From Bacteroides nordii WAL 11050 = JCM 12987 (GTDB lineage: Bacteria; Bacteroidota; Bacteroidia; Bacteroidales; Bacteroidaceae): a stretch of DNA of 64,000 nucleotides. The notes under the pieces were generated by a model, which was not told the origin of the DNA, did no database searches, and saw only the letters and a program-made list of their open reading frames with translations. Below are positions 1 through 11,000 of this stretch, one piece after another (position 1 is the first letter of the stretch; each line of letters opens with the position of its first letter). Made by a program: the position numbers and the translations under genes. The stretch spans positions 1 through 64,000 of the forward strand of contig BAJA01000031.1 in assembly GCA_000613465.1 (NCBI GenBank). Direction: 5' to 3'.

Positions 1-20
1 AGCCTCAGTATGCAACGTTG

Positions 21-112
21 TTTTAGATGTACATGTAAAGCAGTACGACATGTGCATGTGGAACAGTACGACATGTACATCTCGTACCGTTTTAGATGTA
101 CATGTAAAACAA
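21..112. repeat. Four-unit 23-bp tandem repeat with TGTACA core
   Basis: Four units start at 21, 44, 67 and 90. Their palindromic cores lie at 28, 51, 74 and 97, exactly 23 bp apart; three read TGTACA and the second reads TGTGCA. Units 1 and 4 share a 19-base identical stretch (21-39 and 90-108). A second array with the same hexamer and the same period is at 19326-19417. The role is unknown; this is not a CRISPR because there are no unique spacers. Confidence 0.75.
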
Positions 113-454
113 GACTATACACCGGGAAAAGAAACGTTCCTTTCTAAGAAAAGCAAAATACAACACCGGACAACAGCATGCTTCCCGCACAAGGAGATGC
201 ATCAGGCGATGGTAGATGAATGAAAATGCAGATGAACACAGCCTTAAATGAACTTGCGCCATGCTTTTATGATACAAGGTCCTTTCGATCAGTATTGATC
301 TGCATAAAATTAAACTTTTATTCACCTATCCGGATGAAACAAAACCAATTGCTTCTTTGTTAATTAATAAAAGTAAAGTTACTGGCTGATTATGGGGAGC
401 AGTTTTACATAAGAATACCTATTTATAGGGATTCTCTGTTCTCCGTGAAGTGAG
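113..454. other. Intergenic region upstream of eno, nothing recognised
   Basis: This 340-base AT-rich stretch separates the 23-bp repeat array from the eno promoter. The reading frames present are short, have no ribosome binding site and resemble no family I know. It may hold the 5' or 3' flank of a gene lying outside the window. Confidence 0.4.
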
Positions 455-462
455 TATATTTG
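455..462 (+). promoter_or_regulatory. eno promoter, -7 element
   Basis: TATATTTG matches the Bacteroides -7 consensus TAnnTTTG. It predicts a transcript start near 469, which rules out the upstream ATG at 460 and supports the enolase start at 490. I see no clear -33 TTTG box at the right distance. Confidence 0.65.
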
Positions 463-489
463 CAAGTATCTAAAAAATATAGAGAAACA

Positions 490-1769
490 ATGAAAATAGA
501 AAAAATTACAGGACGCGAAATCCTCGATTCCAGAGGTAATCCCACAGTAGAAGTAGACGTAGTATTGGAATCAGGTATCATGGGACGTGCATCCGTTCCA
601 TCGGGTGCATCAACCGGTGAACACGAAGCATTGGAACTGCGTGACGGTGACAAAAAACGCTACGGAGGAAAAGGTGTGCTGAAAGCTGTAGAAAACGTGA
701 ACAATATTATTGCTCCGCATCTTATTGGCATGTCAGCTCTCGACCAAATGGGTATTGACCACGCAATGCTGGCTCTTGACGGTACGAAAACCAAAGCAAA
801 CCTGGGTGCTAACGCCATTCTGGGTGTATCACTTGCCGTAGCCAAAGCAGCCGCTGCATATCTCGATATTCCTCTTTACAGATATATCGGCGGAACTAAC
901 ACTTATGTACTGCCTGTCCCGATGATGAACATCATCAACGGTGGTTCTCATAGCGATGCCCCGATTGCTTTCCAGGAATTTATGATTCGTCCGGTAGGTG
1001 CCAAATCTTTCAAAGAAGGTTTGCGTATGGGTGCCGAAGTATTCCATGCCCTGAAAAAAGTATTGAAAGATCGTGGTCTTAGCACAGCAGTCGGTGATGA
1101 AGGTGGTTTTGCTCCTAACCTTGAAGGCACTGAAGATGCTCTGAACTCCATCCTTGAGGCTATCAAAGCTGCCGGATACGAACCGGGTAAAGATGTGATG
1201 ATCGGCATGGACTGCGCTTCTTCCGAATTCTATCGTGACGGCATTTACGACTATACTAAGTTTGAAGGTGCCAAAGGCAAGAAACGTACCGCTGACGAAC
1301 AGATAGACTATCTGGAAAAACTAATCAACGAATATCCGATTGACTCTATCGAAGACGGTATGAGTGAAAACGACTGGGAAGGCTGGAAGAAGCTGACCGA
1401 ACGTATCGGCGACCGTTGTCAGTTGGTAGGTGACGACTTGTTTGTGACCAACGTTGACTTCCTTGCCATGGGTATTGAAAAGGGTTGTGCCAACTCTATC
1501 CTGATTAAAGTAAACCAAATTGGCTCGTTGACAGAAACGCTGAATGCTATCGAAATGGCACATCGTCATGGTTATACTACAGTAACTTCTCACCGTTCCG
1601 GTGAAACAGAAGATGCTACCATGCTGACATTGCCGTAGCTACCAACAGCGGACAAATCAAAACCGGTTCACTGAGCCGTTCAGACCGTATGGCAAAATAC
1701 AACCAGCTTCTTCGTATTGAAGAAGAACTTGGCGATCGTGCCGTATATGGATATAAACTATTGAAATAA
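490..1769 (+). CDS. eno: Enolase, frameshifted near its 3' end
   Basis: Enolase converts 2-phosphoglycerate to phosphoenolpyruvate in glycolysis, in the cytoplasm. The N-terminus carries the family signature GREILDSRGNPTVEV, and the segment SILIKVNQIGSL holds the catalytic lysine. The start is placed at 490 (MKIEKITG) because the ATG at 460 overlaps the -7 box. The frame as read stops at 1638 with a non-homologous tail after GETEDAT. Restoring one base near 1622 gives IADIAVATNSGQIKTG and continues to the stop at 1767-1769, for 426 residues, the normal Bacteroides length. Because the gene is normally essential, a sequencing deletion is more likely than a real mutation. It stands alone and is followed by a strong hairpin. 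Confidence 0.95.
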
Positions 1770-1792
1770 TTAAAGCTGTTTATAATAGTTAA

Positions 1793-1825
1793 GAGGGGGA
1801 TAAGCCGTGATGGCCTGTCCCCCTC
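1793..1825. terminator. Bidirectional hairpin terminator between eno and the GH3 gene
   Basis: GAGGGGGA at 1793-1800 pairs with TCCCCCTC at 1818-1825, followed by a short T-rich run. It lies between two convergent genes and could end both transcripts. Confidence 0.7.
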
Positions 1826-1853
1826 TCCCATTTTTAGCCCTCTGATTGAATAA

Positions 1854-4103
1854 TCAGTCCACTACCTTAAATGAAACTTCATTTCCACTCCGGCTATCCG
1901 TTGCTACCCAAAGTCCGAAGTCTCCGGGTTCAACCACCTTTTCCATATTTATATTATAGAAAGCCAACTCACTCACCGGCAGTTCAAATGTCACCGTCTT
2001 CTTTTCACCCGGCTTTAAAGTGACACGGGTAAAGCGCTTCAACTCCTTCACCGGACGAGTAACAGAACCCACCTTATCCCGTACATATAGCTGGGCTACC
2101 TCTGTACCTTCGTAATCACCCGTATTTTCCAGATCGAAGGTAACAGTCAGTACATCATTCTTTTTCAGTTCATCAGCAGAAAGTTTCACATCACCATACT
2201 TAAATGTAGTATAAGACAGCCCATATCCAAACGGATAGAGCGGATCAAAGCCGGCATCCATATAAAAAGAGGTGCACCCTAATGAAGTCTGTCCGGCTTC
2301 TACCGGAATATCTTTCAACAGGGTTTCGTTGCGCGTAGCCGGACGGCCGGAATTGTTATGTGAATAATAGGCCGGAATCTGTCCCACCATCTTCGGGAAA
2401 GTAACCGGAGTTTTGCCACTCGGCACTTCTTTGCCGAACAAAAGATCTGCAATCGCAGGACCTCCCATTGTACCCGGGTGAAACGAATAGAGTACTGCTG
2501 CAGAGAGATCCGCCTCTTTGCCAATCGTCAACGGACGGCCTGCCATCACTACCGTCACTACCGGTTTCCCGGTTTTAGCTAAAGCAGCAATCAATTCGGG
2601 CTGAGCACCTTGCAGATTCAAATCGGCCAGGCAGTGCGCTTCACCGGAAAGGATAGACTCCTCGCCTACAAACGCTAAAATTACATCGGCACGGGCAGCC
2701 GCTGTAACAGCCTTACTGATGCCGGATGTAGTATGATCCCGGCTGTAAGCTAATCCTGGTTCAAAAATCACCTGTACTTTATCACCATACATCTCTTTGA
2801 TAGCAGCCAACGGTGTTTTCGTATGTGTCTTATCTCCGTCAAAAACCCAGGTTCCCATCTGCTCGTAAGGAGCATCTGCCAAAGGCCCCACAACAGCCAC
2901 GGTACGTACTGTTTCTTTCAAAGGAAGTACCCGCTTGTCATTCTTCAACAGAATGGCCGACTCCACTGCAGCACGTTTGGCAGCCGCCAAATGAGCATCG
3001 GCATACATCACAGAAGGCTGTTTTTCGTCTACATACGGATGGTCAAATAATCCAAGACGATACTTGATACGCAAAATATTACGGACGGCTTCGTTTATGG
3101 TTTCTTCTTTCACCTTACCTTCTTTCACCAGTTCGGGCAATTTATTAACAAATGTGTAACTGACCATTTCCATATCCACACCTGCATTCACCGCTTTCAG
3201 GGCAGCTTCTTTGTCATCGGCAGCAAAACCGTGAGGAATCATCTCTTTAGCAGAAGCCCAGTCCGTCACTACAATACCGTCAAATCCCCATTCTTTACGA
3301 AGTACATCTTTCAGAACAAAGCCATTCCCGGTAGCCGGAATCCCGTCATTATCATTGAACGAAGTCATGAAAGTGGCAGCACCGGCATTGGCAGCAGCTT
3401 CAAACGGAGGCAAATATACATTACGCAAACGGCGTTCGGGAATAAACGTAGAGTTATAATCAAGTCCTCCTTCGGCAGCACCGTATCCCACAAAGTGTTT
3501 CGGACAAGCAGCAATGGAGGAAGGGCTGTTTAATGAATCACCCTGAAATCCCTTAACCATAGCAGCCCCCATAACAGAAGTCAGATAGGTATCTTCTCCA
3601 CACCCCTCGGCAATGCGTCCCCAGCGCGGATCACGGGCAACGTCAATCATCGGGGCAAACGTCCAGCGAATCCCCACAGAGGATGCCTCAACAGCTGCCA
3701 CGCGCGCACCTTCTTCTGCCACAGAAGGATCAAAAGTGGCAGCCTGCCCCAAAGGGATAGGAAAAATAGTCTTAAACCCATGAATAACATCACGGGCTAT
3801 CAACAGCGGAATTCCCAGGCGGGATTCTTCCACCGCCACGCGCTGCAAAGCATTGACACGGACCGGATCTATCTCATTCAAAATAGAACCGATCTCACCT
3901 TTTTTAATCAACACACTCATTTCTTCAATATTGCCGAAAGAGCTGATCTGGTTCATCTGACCGATCTTCTCCTCCAACGTCATCTTAGAAAGCAGTTTTT
4001 CTACCTTGTTCTCAACAGCTTTGTCTTTGGTGTCGGATACCTGTGTACACGACATAAAAGAAAGTAATAAGAGACAGGCAGAGAGAAATTTAGTTGTTTT
4101 CAT
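1854..4103 (-). CDS. GH3 family beta-glucosidase, lipoprotein (BglX-like)
   Basis: A 749-residue glycoside hydrolase family 3 exo-enzyme, expected to release glucose from beta-gluco-oligosaccharides. The N-terminus is a lipoprotein signal ending in SFMSC. Next come the GH3 N domain (DPRWGRIAEGCGED, KHFVGYGAAEGG) with the nucleophile Asp281 in VVTDW, then the GH3 C domain, and a fibronectin III-like domain in the last 100 or so residues (RPVKELKRF). It begins 2 bases after the stop of the upstream GH158-like gene, so it is the last gene of the leftward glucan operon. Periplasmic location facing the periplasm is likely for this family; the exact linkage it cuts is inferred from the neighbours. 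Confidence 0.92.
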   Translation of the reverse strand: MKTTKFLSACLLLLSFMSCTQVSDTKDKAVENKVEKLLSKMTLEEKIGQMNQISSFGNIEEMSVLIKKGEIGSILNEIDPVRVNALQRVAVEESRLGIPLLIARDVIHGFKTIFPIPLGQAATFDPSVAEEGARVAAVEASSVGIRWTFAPMIDVARDPRWGRIAEGCGEDTYLTSVMGAAMVKGFQGDSLNSPSSIAACPKHFVGYGAAEGGLDYNSTFIPERRLRNVYLPPFEAAANAGAATFMTSFNDNDGIPATGNGFVLKDVLRKEWGFDGIVVTDWASAKEMIPHGFAADDKEAALKAVNAGVDMEMVSYTFVNKLPELVKEGKVKEETINEAVRNILRIKYRLGLFDHPYVDEKQPSVMYADAHLAAAKRAAVESAILLKNDKRVLPLKETVRTVAVVGPLADAPYEQMGTWVFDGDKTHTKTPLAAIKEMYGDKVQVIFEPGLAYSRDHTTSGISKAVTAAARADVILAFVGEESILSGEAHCLADLNLQGAQPELIAALAKTGKPVVTVVMAGRPLTIGKEADLSAAVLYSFHPGTMGGPAIADLLFGKEVPSGKTPVTFPKMVGQIPAYYSHNNSGRPATRNETLLKDIPVEAGQTSLGCTSFYMDAGFDPLYPFGYGLSYTTFKYGDVKLSADELKKNDVLTVTFDLENTGDYEGTEVAQLYVRDKVGSVTRPVKELKRFTRVTLKPGEKKTVTFELPVSELAFYNINMEKVVEPGDFGLWVATDSRSGNEVSFKVVD

Positions 4104-4105
4104 AC

Positions 4106-5398
4106 TTATTTATATACTTGAAATGGAACATTCACTGTAGATACGAATCCCGTATTATCCAATACATATACATACAATCGATACTCACCAGGGATTTCAA
4201 CAATAGTTTCGTAAGTTGCGGTATCCGAAGTATTCACCTCCCCTACTCTTTCCGGACGTGGTTCAAAAGAGCCGCCAAAACCAAGTTCGGTGGCTTCTTT
4301 CAATATTTCCCATACATAAGTCAACGGATCGCTTTCTTTATCGGCGACGGCTACATGAGCTTTGAACGCAGTTCCGGCTTTGACACGAACGCTGTTGATG
4401 GCATGCATTCCGTTTATAGTCATAGCCTCAACCACAGGAGCCGTTTCCGTCAGTTTTTTTCCGGTCCAGACTCTCTGCATAGCCTCTACCATAGGAGTCT
4501 TTTCGCCACACAACGGCAACTGTTCTACACTATCTTCTACAAACATACTGAACCAAGTGGGAGTACGTTCTTCCTTTTGTCCCCACAGAAATACAAAAGA
4601 ACCCAGACAACGCTCATTTGCAAGGATATAGCGGGTATAACGATCTTCGTACACCTGTCTTTTTTCTTCGCTCGTTTGCTCGATAGGTGCCTTCCAGTCT
4701 GTAGAAGCAGTTTCCCACCATCCGGTTGGTCCCCATTCTGTCACCATAAAAGGGCCTTGATAAGCAGATTGGTCTACCATCTCCCTTATTTCACCAATCG
4801 GACCATACGTGTTGATACCTACGTAGTCAAGCGTAGGGGCAAATTTAGCAATAGAGTCAAGAGCAGCCGGATTGTGTGCAATAACCGTAGATACCAAATG
4901 GCGCATATCTATTGATTTAATGATCTGTGCCAACTCTTCCACAAAACTCCACGCAGCACCTATATTGGCATTACCCAAATCGATCTCATTTCCAATTCCC
5001 CAGGCTAACAGGCAAGTATCATTTTTGAAAGTCTCTGCCAAAAGGCGTACTTCCTTACGCAGTTTGTCTTTGTACGCATCGTCATAATAGAGTGACGAAT
5101 CTTTAGTCATTGCTATCCCCTGCATTACGTACATCTTATTTTCCGCAGCTAAAGCCAGGTCTTTCCTAACTGACTCTACATCTCCGCCCCAGGTTCTGAA
5201 AGCATTGGCACCATTCTGACTGGCAACGTCCAGCCGATAGGTTCCACCTACACCTTTAATGTAAGTATCCACTCCATTAATATAGAGTTTAAAACCTTCT
5301 CCGGATTTCTTTATCTCAATTCCGGACGGAGCGGAACAAGCACCCAGCAGAAAGCTCCCTAAAACCCAACTACAAATTAAAAGTTTTTTCATTGTCAT
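4106..5398 (-). CDS. GH158-like endo-beta-1,3-glucanase, lipoprotein
   Basis: A 430-residue lipoprotein (signal ending in LLGAC) with a clan GH-A TIM barrel. The acid/base is probably Glu138 in AWGIGNEID and the nucleophile Glu221 in MVTEWGP. An Ig-like domain follows from about residue 330. These positions closely match what I recall for the Bacteroides uniformis GH158 enzyme of the beta-1,3-glucan locus (E137 and E220), and the gene sits in the same context of GH3, GH16 and SusC/D. The family call is therefore an inference from catalytic spacing, length and neighbours; a GH5- or GH2-type barrel is the alternative. It is probably surface-exposed and cuts the glucan into importable pieces. 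Confidence 0.75.
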   Translation of the reverse strand: MTMKKLLICSWVLGSFLLGACSAPSGIEIKKSGEGFKLYINGVDTYIKGVGGTYRLDVASQNGANAFRTWGGDVESVRKDLALAAENKMYVMQGIAMTKDSSLYYDDAYKDKLRKEVRLLAETFKNDTCLLAWGIGNEIDLGNANIGAAWSFVEELAQIIKSIDMRHLVSTVIAHNPAALDSIAKFAPTLDYVGINTYGPIGEIREMVDQSAYQGPFMVTEWGPTGWWETASTDWKAPIEQTSEEKRQVYEDRYTRYILANERCLGSFVFLWGQKEERTPTWFSMFVEDSVEQLPLCGEKTPMVEAMQRVWTGKKLTETAPVVEAMTINGMHAINSVRVKAGTAFKAHVAVADKESDPLTYVWEILKEATELGFGGSFEPRPERVGEVNTSDTATYETIVEIPGEYRLYVYVLDNTGFVSTVNVPFQVYK

Positions 5399-5474
5399 CT
5401 ACCTATTACATTGAGAATTAGGGACATCTTTCGGCTTTACAACCAGTGTAAGCCTTCAAATGCCCCTAAATATA

Positions 5475-6317
5475 TTAATTCTTTTGATAAACACGAACGT
5501 AATCAATCTGGAATATTGCCGGATAGCAAGTATTATCTACTCCTTTTGTTCCTCCCATTCCTCCACCGACAGCCTGGTTCAGTTTCACGTAAAACGGAAC
5601 ATCAAATGGCCAAGTCTCTTTATCACCGGTTCCGTCATTCTGAAACCGGAAACGAAGCACACCGTCAATATAACCTTTGATCTCCTGTGGTGTCCACTCC
5701 AATCCATATACGTGAAAATCATCTTGTGCCCTGTCAATAACCGTAATGGAAGTTTGCTGCGTACCGATACTATGATTGTATCGTTCTGTATGAGCAGATA
5801 TATGAATAGAATCGGGATGACTCCCTACATGTTCCATTATATCTATCTCACCATCCAGCGGCCAATTCTTAAAATCTTCGGGCAACATCCAGAAAGCAGG
5901 CCAGGTGCCAACTCCTTCCGGCAACTTCATCCGGGCTTCAAAATAACCATACTTCCAGCTTTGAGTCGTATTCATCCGTGCAGATAAATAATTGTATCCC
6001 TCAACCGGTTTATCAGGCATTAATGCTTTAATATGCAATATCCCTCCATCCAAATAAGCCACCGTATCCGTTTCATAAACAGCAGGAACGTAATATTGCA
6101 GTTCGGCATTCCCCCAGCCTCCACCGCCAACTTCATATTTCCACTTTGAAGTATCCGGCAAGGAGCGATCTGTGGAATCGAACTCATCATTCCAAATCAA
6201 TTTATACTCTTGGGGTACAAATGCGCTATCCACCACAAGTCTCGTAACCGGACGTTCGGTACAAGCAGCACCGACAGTTACTACTATAGTCAGTAATACC
6301 AATAATTTCACATTCAT
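5475..6317 (-). CDS. GH16 family endo-beta-1,3-glucanase, lipoprotein
   Basis: A 280-residue laminarinase-type glycoside hydrolase. A short lipoprotein signal (LLTIVVTVGAAC) precedes one GH16 jelly-roll domain. The catalytic motif ExDxxE is present in DGEIDIMEHVG, and WNDEFD and FWMLPED are typical of the family. It follows susD by 3 bases in the leftward operon. Its likely place is the outer-membrane surface, acting on laminarin-like or mixed-linkage beta-glucan before uptake. Exact subfamily (GH16_3 is most likely) was not tested. Confidence 0.92.
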   Translation of the reverse strand: MNVKLLVLLTIVVTVGAACTERPVTRLVVDSAFVPQEYKLIWNDEFDSTDRSLPDTSKWKYEVGGGGWGNAELQYYVPAVYETDTVAYLDGGILHIKALMPDKPVEGYNYLSARMNTTQSWKYGYFEARMKLPEGVGTWPAFWMLPEDFKNWPLDGEIDIMEHVGSHPDSIHISAHTERYNHSIGTQQTSITVIDRAQDDFHVYGLEWTPQEIKGYIDGVLRFRFQNDGTGDKETWPFDVPFYVKLNQAVGGGMGGTKGVDNTCYPAIFQIDYVRVYQKN

Positions 6318-6320
6318 ATA

Positions 6321-7997
6321 TTAATCTTTCAATAATGGGTTCTTTTCCTGTTCTTTAAGCGGAATAGGCAAGTAATAGTGTGTACCATTGAAAATGCGGT
6401 CTTCCACCTTAGACACTTCATATCGCAATGTGACATTGTCATCATATATATTCATACCCATAATCGGTGCGGCCAGTACGTCGCCATCTTTCCAACGACG
6501 CAAATCATAGAAGCGATGCTCCTCCAGAAGAAGTTCAATTCTGCGCTCATTCTTAATTCTCTCACGCATCTCTATTTTCGACAATCCCGAAGGCAGATCC
6601 GGTTGTCCGGAACGGGAACGGACTTCATTGATTGCCAGATAGACACTTGGATCGGGGGCAGCCAATTCTTCATTCTTTGCTTCGGCATAATTCAGCAAAA
6701 CCTCTGCATAGCGTATATATGGCCAATTATTACTTTGAGCATATCCTCCGTACAGGTTGGTAGAAGGATCGAGTTCCTCTATAAACTTCTTAGGACCATA
6801 GCCACAACGCGCCTTGCCCAACTGAGGCTTGCATGAACCGTTTTTGGAAGGATCAACCGTATTGGTCACCATAGACATCCGGTGAGTTTCCCAGATGGAA
6901 CCATTATAGATAATGCTCTGATAGAAACGTGCATCCCGGTTTGTATACGGATCCTGCTTATTATACATTGTATTGGTTGGGTCTGTTGTTAACTTTCCAT
7001 TCACTGTTTCATAAGCATCTACCAAATTTTGTGTAGGATACAATCCATTCCATGAGCCGGCATCCACAGCGTCCAGACTCCACATCATATGAATATTGTG
7101 AGGAGCTTCGGGGAAAGTGAAACGACGTTCAAAAATGACCTCCTTATTGGCAGCAGTTTTATCAAATGCCATAGAACGATAAGGGGTATCCGTCAGCTTA
7201 TACAGCTTGTATATATCCAGGTCCATCACATCCTGAGCTGCCTGAGCTGCATCGGCCCACTTCCGGGAGTCATCGGAACTATTCAGAGGGCTTGCCAGAT
7301 ACAACAAAGCACGCGATTTAAGTGCCAGAAAAGCACCTTTTGTTGCATGTCCGGCCTCATCATCCGAATAACTGAGAGGTAAATTATCAGCATACAAATC
7401 ACACTCCTCTTTCACAAACTTCACAATATCGGCAAACGAAGAGGGAGCCACTTGCAACTCATCCGTAAGGCTTTGTGCTTTCACAATCAAAGGTGCTTTA
7501 CCAAAAGTACGTGCCAATTCAAAGTGACAGAAAGCTCTCAGAAAACGAGCTTCTGCTTCTACTCTCTTTTTCTCGGTAGCCGATAAGATTCGTTCTTCAA
7601 CACCGGGAGCACGCTCGATAATGATATTACACTTGCGTATCACTTTATATTCCTGATTCCAAATTTCTTCTACAAAGGGACAACTCTGTGCCGTGATTGC
7701 ATCTTTATTGAGTTGTGTATAAATAGGGCCATCGCTAACACTGGCAAAGTCATCAGTAGCAGCATCCAAATTCCCTGCCCACGACATAGACCAATCCTGC
7801 TCGTAACCAGCCGTACACCTGTTGAATCCACACAGCATAGAACCGTATGTATTTGCTACAAACTGATTAATCAGATTCTTGTCTTCCCAGATAGCTTCAT
7901 CAGAGATAAAAGTAGTAGGTTTTATATCCAGCATATCCGAACATCCGGACGCAAGAACCACCAATATCGTTATTAATAAATTTCTATTCTTTTTCAT
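6321..7997 (-). CDS. SusD/RagB family glycan-binding lipoprotein
   Basis: A 558-residue SusD-like outer-membrane lipoprotein (signal VLASGC) that captures oligosaccharide and works as the lid of the SusC channel. The N-terminal part has the TPR-like SusD fold (FLRAFCHFELARTFGKAPL), and the C-terminus has the RagB/SusD signature (ERRIELLLEEHRFYDLRRW, HYYLPIPLKEQEKN). It lies 20 bases downstream of susC. The glycan is inferred to be a beta-glucan from the adjacent GH16, GH158-like and GH3 enzymes. Confidence 0.95.
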   Translation of the reverse strand: MKKNRNLLITILVVLASGCSDMLDIKPTTFISDEAIWEDKNLINQFVANTYGSMLCGFNRCTAGYEQDWSMSWAGNLDAATDDFASVSDGPIYTQLNKDAITAQSCPFVEEIWNQEYKVIRKCNIIIERAPGVEERILSATEKKRVEAEARFLRAFCHFELARTFGKAPLIVKAQSLTDELQVAPSSFADIVKFVKEECDLYADNLPLSYSDDEAGHATKGAFLALKSRALLYLASPLNSSDDSRKWADAAQAAQDVMDLDIYKLYKLTDTPYRSMAFDKTAANKEVIFERRFTFPEAPHNIHMMWSLDAVDAGSWNGLYPTQNLVDAYETVNGKLTTDPTNTMYNKQDPYTNRDARFYQSIIYNGSIWETHRMSMVTNTVDPSKNGSCKPQLGKARCGYGPKKFIEELDPSTNLYGGYAQSNNWPYIRYAEVLLNYAEAKNEELAAPDPSVYLAINEVRSRSGQPDLPSGLSKIEMRERIKNERRIELLLEEHRFYDLRRWKDGDVLAAPIMGMNIYDDNVTLRYEVSKVEDRIFNGTHYYLPIPLKEQEKNPLLKD

Positions 7998-8017
7998 AAT
8001 CGTATCATTCTTTAAAG

Positions 8018-11000
8018 TTAAAACTGAAGAGTAAGCCCTACGTTAAACGCCTTCATTTGCGGATATGTCCATCCTTCCTGTTGAGTGTTTTCCGGGTCAA
8101 TTTGCGGAACATCGGAAATGGTAAACAGGTTCTGCGCGTTCACATAGACACGCAATCCGGTTATTGCCGCAGACCGCAACCACCTGGAAGGAAGCGTATA
8201 TCCTATTTCAATATTCTTCAAACGAAGATAAGAAGCATCATAGAGGTAGGTCTGAACAGCACTGATATCCGTAGTCGGGAAGTTATGAGTAGATTCTGCC
8301 AAACGAGGATATTTCGCATTTACATTCTGTTCGGTCCAACTCTCGTTTACCCAAAGCTGCGGAAGATTACCCTGATTGAAATAAGGTTGTATCACACCAC
8401 CCTTCAGATAAACCTGTGTACGGGCAGCTCCCTGGAATAAGAAGCTGAAATCAAAATTCTTCCAGTTCAACGAACCATTTATACCATAAATTATCTCAGG
8501 AATATTCCCATTTCCCAGGTAAGTCATATCGTTAGAATCTACCACGCCATTGCCGTCAACATCCACATATTTAATATCTCCCGGCTTAGTCACATACCCT
8601 GTACCTGCCACTTCCTGCTTAGGATAGGCATCTATTTCTTCCTGAGACTTAAAGATACCATCTGTTTTATATCCATAGTAACCATTGATGGGTCTACCCG
8701 TCTTACGCATATACTTGGATGTTCCGGTTGCTTCTGCCATCTCTACAATCTCATTCCGGGCAAAGGTAAAGTTACCTCCCAATGAGAAATCGACCTGCTG
8801 TATTCTCTGATGATAATTAAGTGATAAATCAACTCCTTTGTTTTTCACCTCTCCCAAATTCTCAAGCGGTAATATTCCACCGAATGAAGAAGGAACTTCG
8901 GCACCACGCTGGGCTAGAATATCTGTTCGTTTCTCCATAAAGAAATCTACTGTCAGGTTAAGACGGTTAAACAAAGTAGCATCTACAGCCACATTCGTCT
9001 TGGTCGACTTTTCCCAGGTAGCCAGTGCATTGGCAATAGGACCGGGCAGCATTCCTTTGGTAAGCAATGTTCCGAAAATATAGTCTCCCAGATTATTGGT
9101 AAACCCATTGCTTGCATTGTTACCGGAATACAGATCAAAACGGCTGTAAAACGGGAAAGTCACACCTCCTGTATTATCATTACCCAGCGTACCGTAAGAA
9201 GCTCTTACCTTCAGGAAATTAACCGTATTCTTCAGATTCTGAAAGAATTTCTCTTCCGAAAGTACCCATCCCAAAGAGGCAGAAGCAAACGTACCCCATC
9301 TCTTGTTGGGAGCAAAGTTTTCGGACGCGTCACGACGCAGGTTAAACTCTACCAAATACTTCTGGGCATAATTGTAGTTGATACGCCCCATATAGCTGGC
9401 ACGGGCTGTTTTACTGTCATAGGCATTCAATGACTGATTGGCTGTATTTCCGGCATTCATCTGATCCAGAATTTCCGAATCAAAAGAAATACGATTCATT
9501 CCCGATCTTTCAATAAACCCCTTTCTTGCCAAAGCCATAGCCATTGCAGTGATATTGTGATTGCCGAAAGAACGGTTGTAATTCAACTGCAATTGGTATT
9601 CCTGGTATTCATCACCGTTTTGTGTCAATCCCAGGCTGGCACTTGAACGTGGTTTCAAAACATAGGCTCCATCTGCATCCTTAGAGTAAACATAAGGAGA
9701 TACGTTCCATGATTTGTTTTTATATACATTCTTGCTGAAAGAAGCAGTTCCTTTTACAGACAGACCAGAAGTAATGAAATCAAGTTTCTGGTCCAGTTCT
9801 ACACGTGCATCCACTACAAATGTATTTCCTTTACTATAACTTCCACCCGGCTGATTAGAAGCCACAATATTGGGGTGAGTTGCATCGGGCACAGCGAATG
9901 TACCATCAGGATAACGGCACAACAGCACAGGAGTGTTACGCACCAATTGCTGGAAAATACCCTGGCTTGCACCTACATTCAAGGTGTTCTCTACACGACC
10001 GGAAATATCAACTCCCAAACGGGTCGTATTTGTAATAGTAGCATCAATATTGCTACGCAAGTTGTAACGCTTATAATCCAGATCTTCCCAAAGTCCGCCC
10101 TGGCTAAGGAAACCGGCACTTACATAATAGCGTACTTTCTCTGTACCTCCGGATACGGATAAGTTGTGCTGGTGCTGAATGGCTCGTTGAGACAACATCT
10201 CTTTATACCAGTCTGTATTCGGATACTTTTCCGGGTCGGTACCATCTCTGAACTTCGCCAGTTCGTCACCATTATAGATCTCTTTTCCCGTATAGGTATT
10301 GTATAAACGGGCATAGTCATAAGAGTTGGCAAACTCCGGCAGTTTGGTTGGCGACTGTATAGATACATTTCCGGAATATTTAATACTTGTCTTATCCTGT
10401 GTTCCGCGTTTAGTAGTGATTACCACTACACCATTGGCACCACGCATACCGAAGATGGCAGCAGAAGCAGCATCCTTCAACACATTGATAGATTCAATGT
10501 CATTGGGATCCATACGTGCAAAGTCGGCAGAAGAACGTTCCATACCATCGATAATAAAGGCAGGAGAGGTCTCTCCCTGAAAAGTAGCAATACCACGTAC
10601 ATACAATGAGGCATCATCTGCTCCCGGTTCACCGGTAGCCTGCTTGGATATAAGTCCCGGCATCTGTCCTACCAGAGCATTGGTAGAGTTGGCAGACTTT
10701 GCCTTCAATAACTCATCGCTCTTTATAGAAGTAACGGCACCCGTCAGATTGGCTTTCTTTTGAACCCCATATCCCACAACCACTACTTCCTCCAACGCTG
10801 CCGCATCCTCTTCCAGCACCACGTGAAGTATCTTATTCCCTTTCACCGGAATATCCTGTGACTTATAGCCGATATAAGAAACAGAAAGAATTGAATTAGA
10901 AGGTACAGTGAGAATAAATTTACCGTCTAAATCGGTTATTGTACCATTGGCAGTAGCATCTTTCACCACTACATTCACTCCAGGCAAAGGCTCCCTATCC

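Noticed and set aside
21..112. CRISPR array
   Set aside because: The units are contiguous 23-bp repeats with partial sequence variation and no unique spacers, and no cas genes are nearby.
460..1638. Enolase starting at 460 and ending at 1638
   Set aside because: The start codon overlaps the promoter and the end is an out-of-frame tail; restoring one base near 1622 gives the conserved C-terminus.
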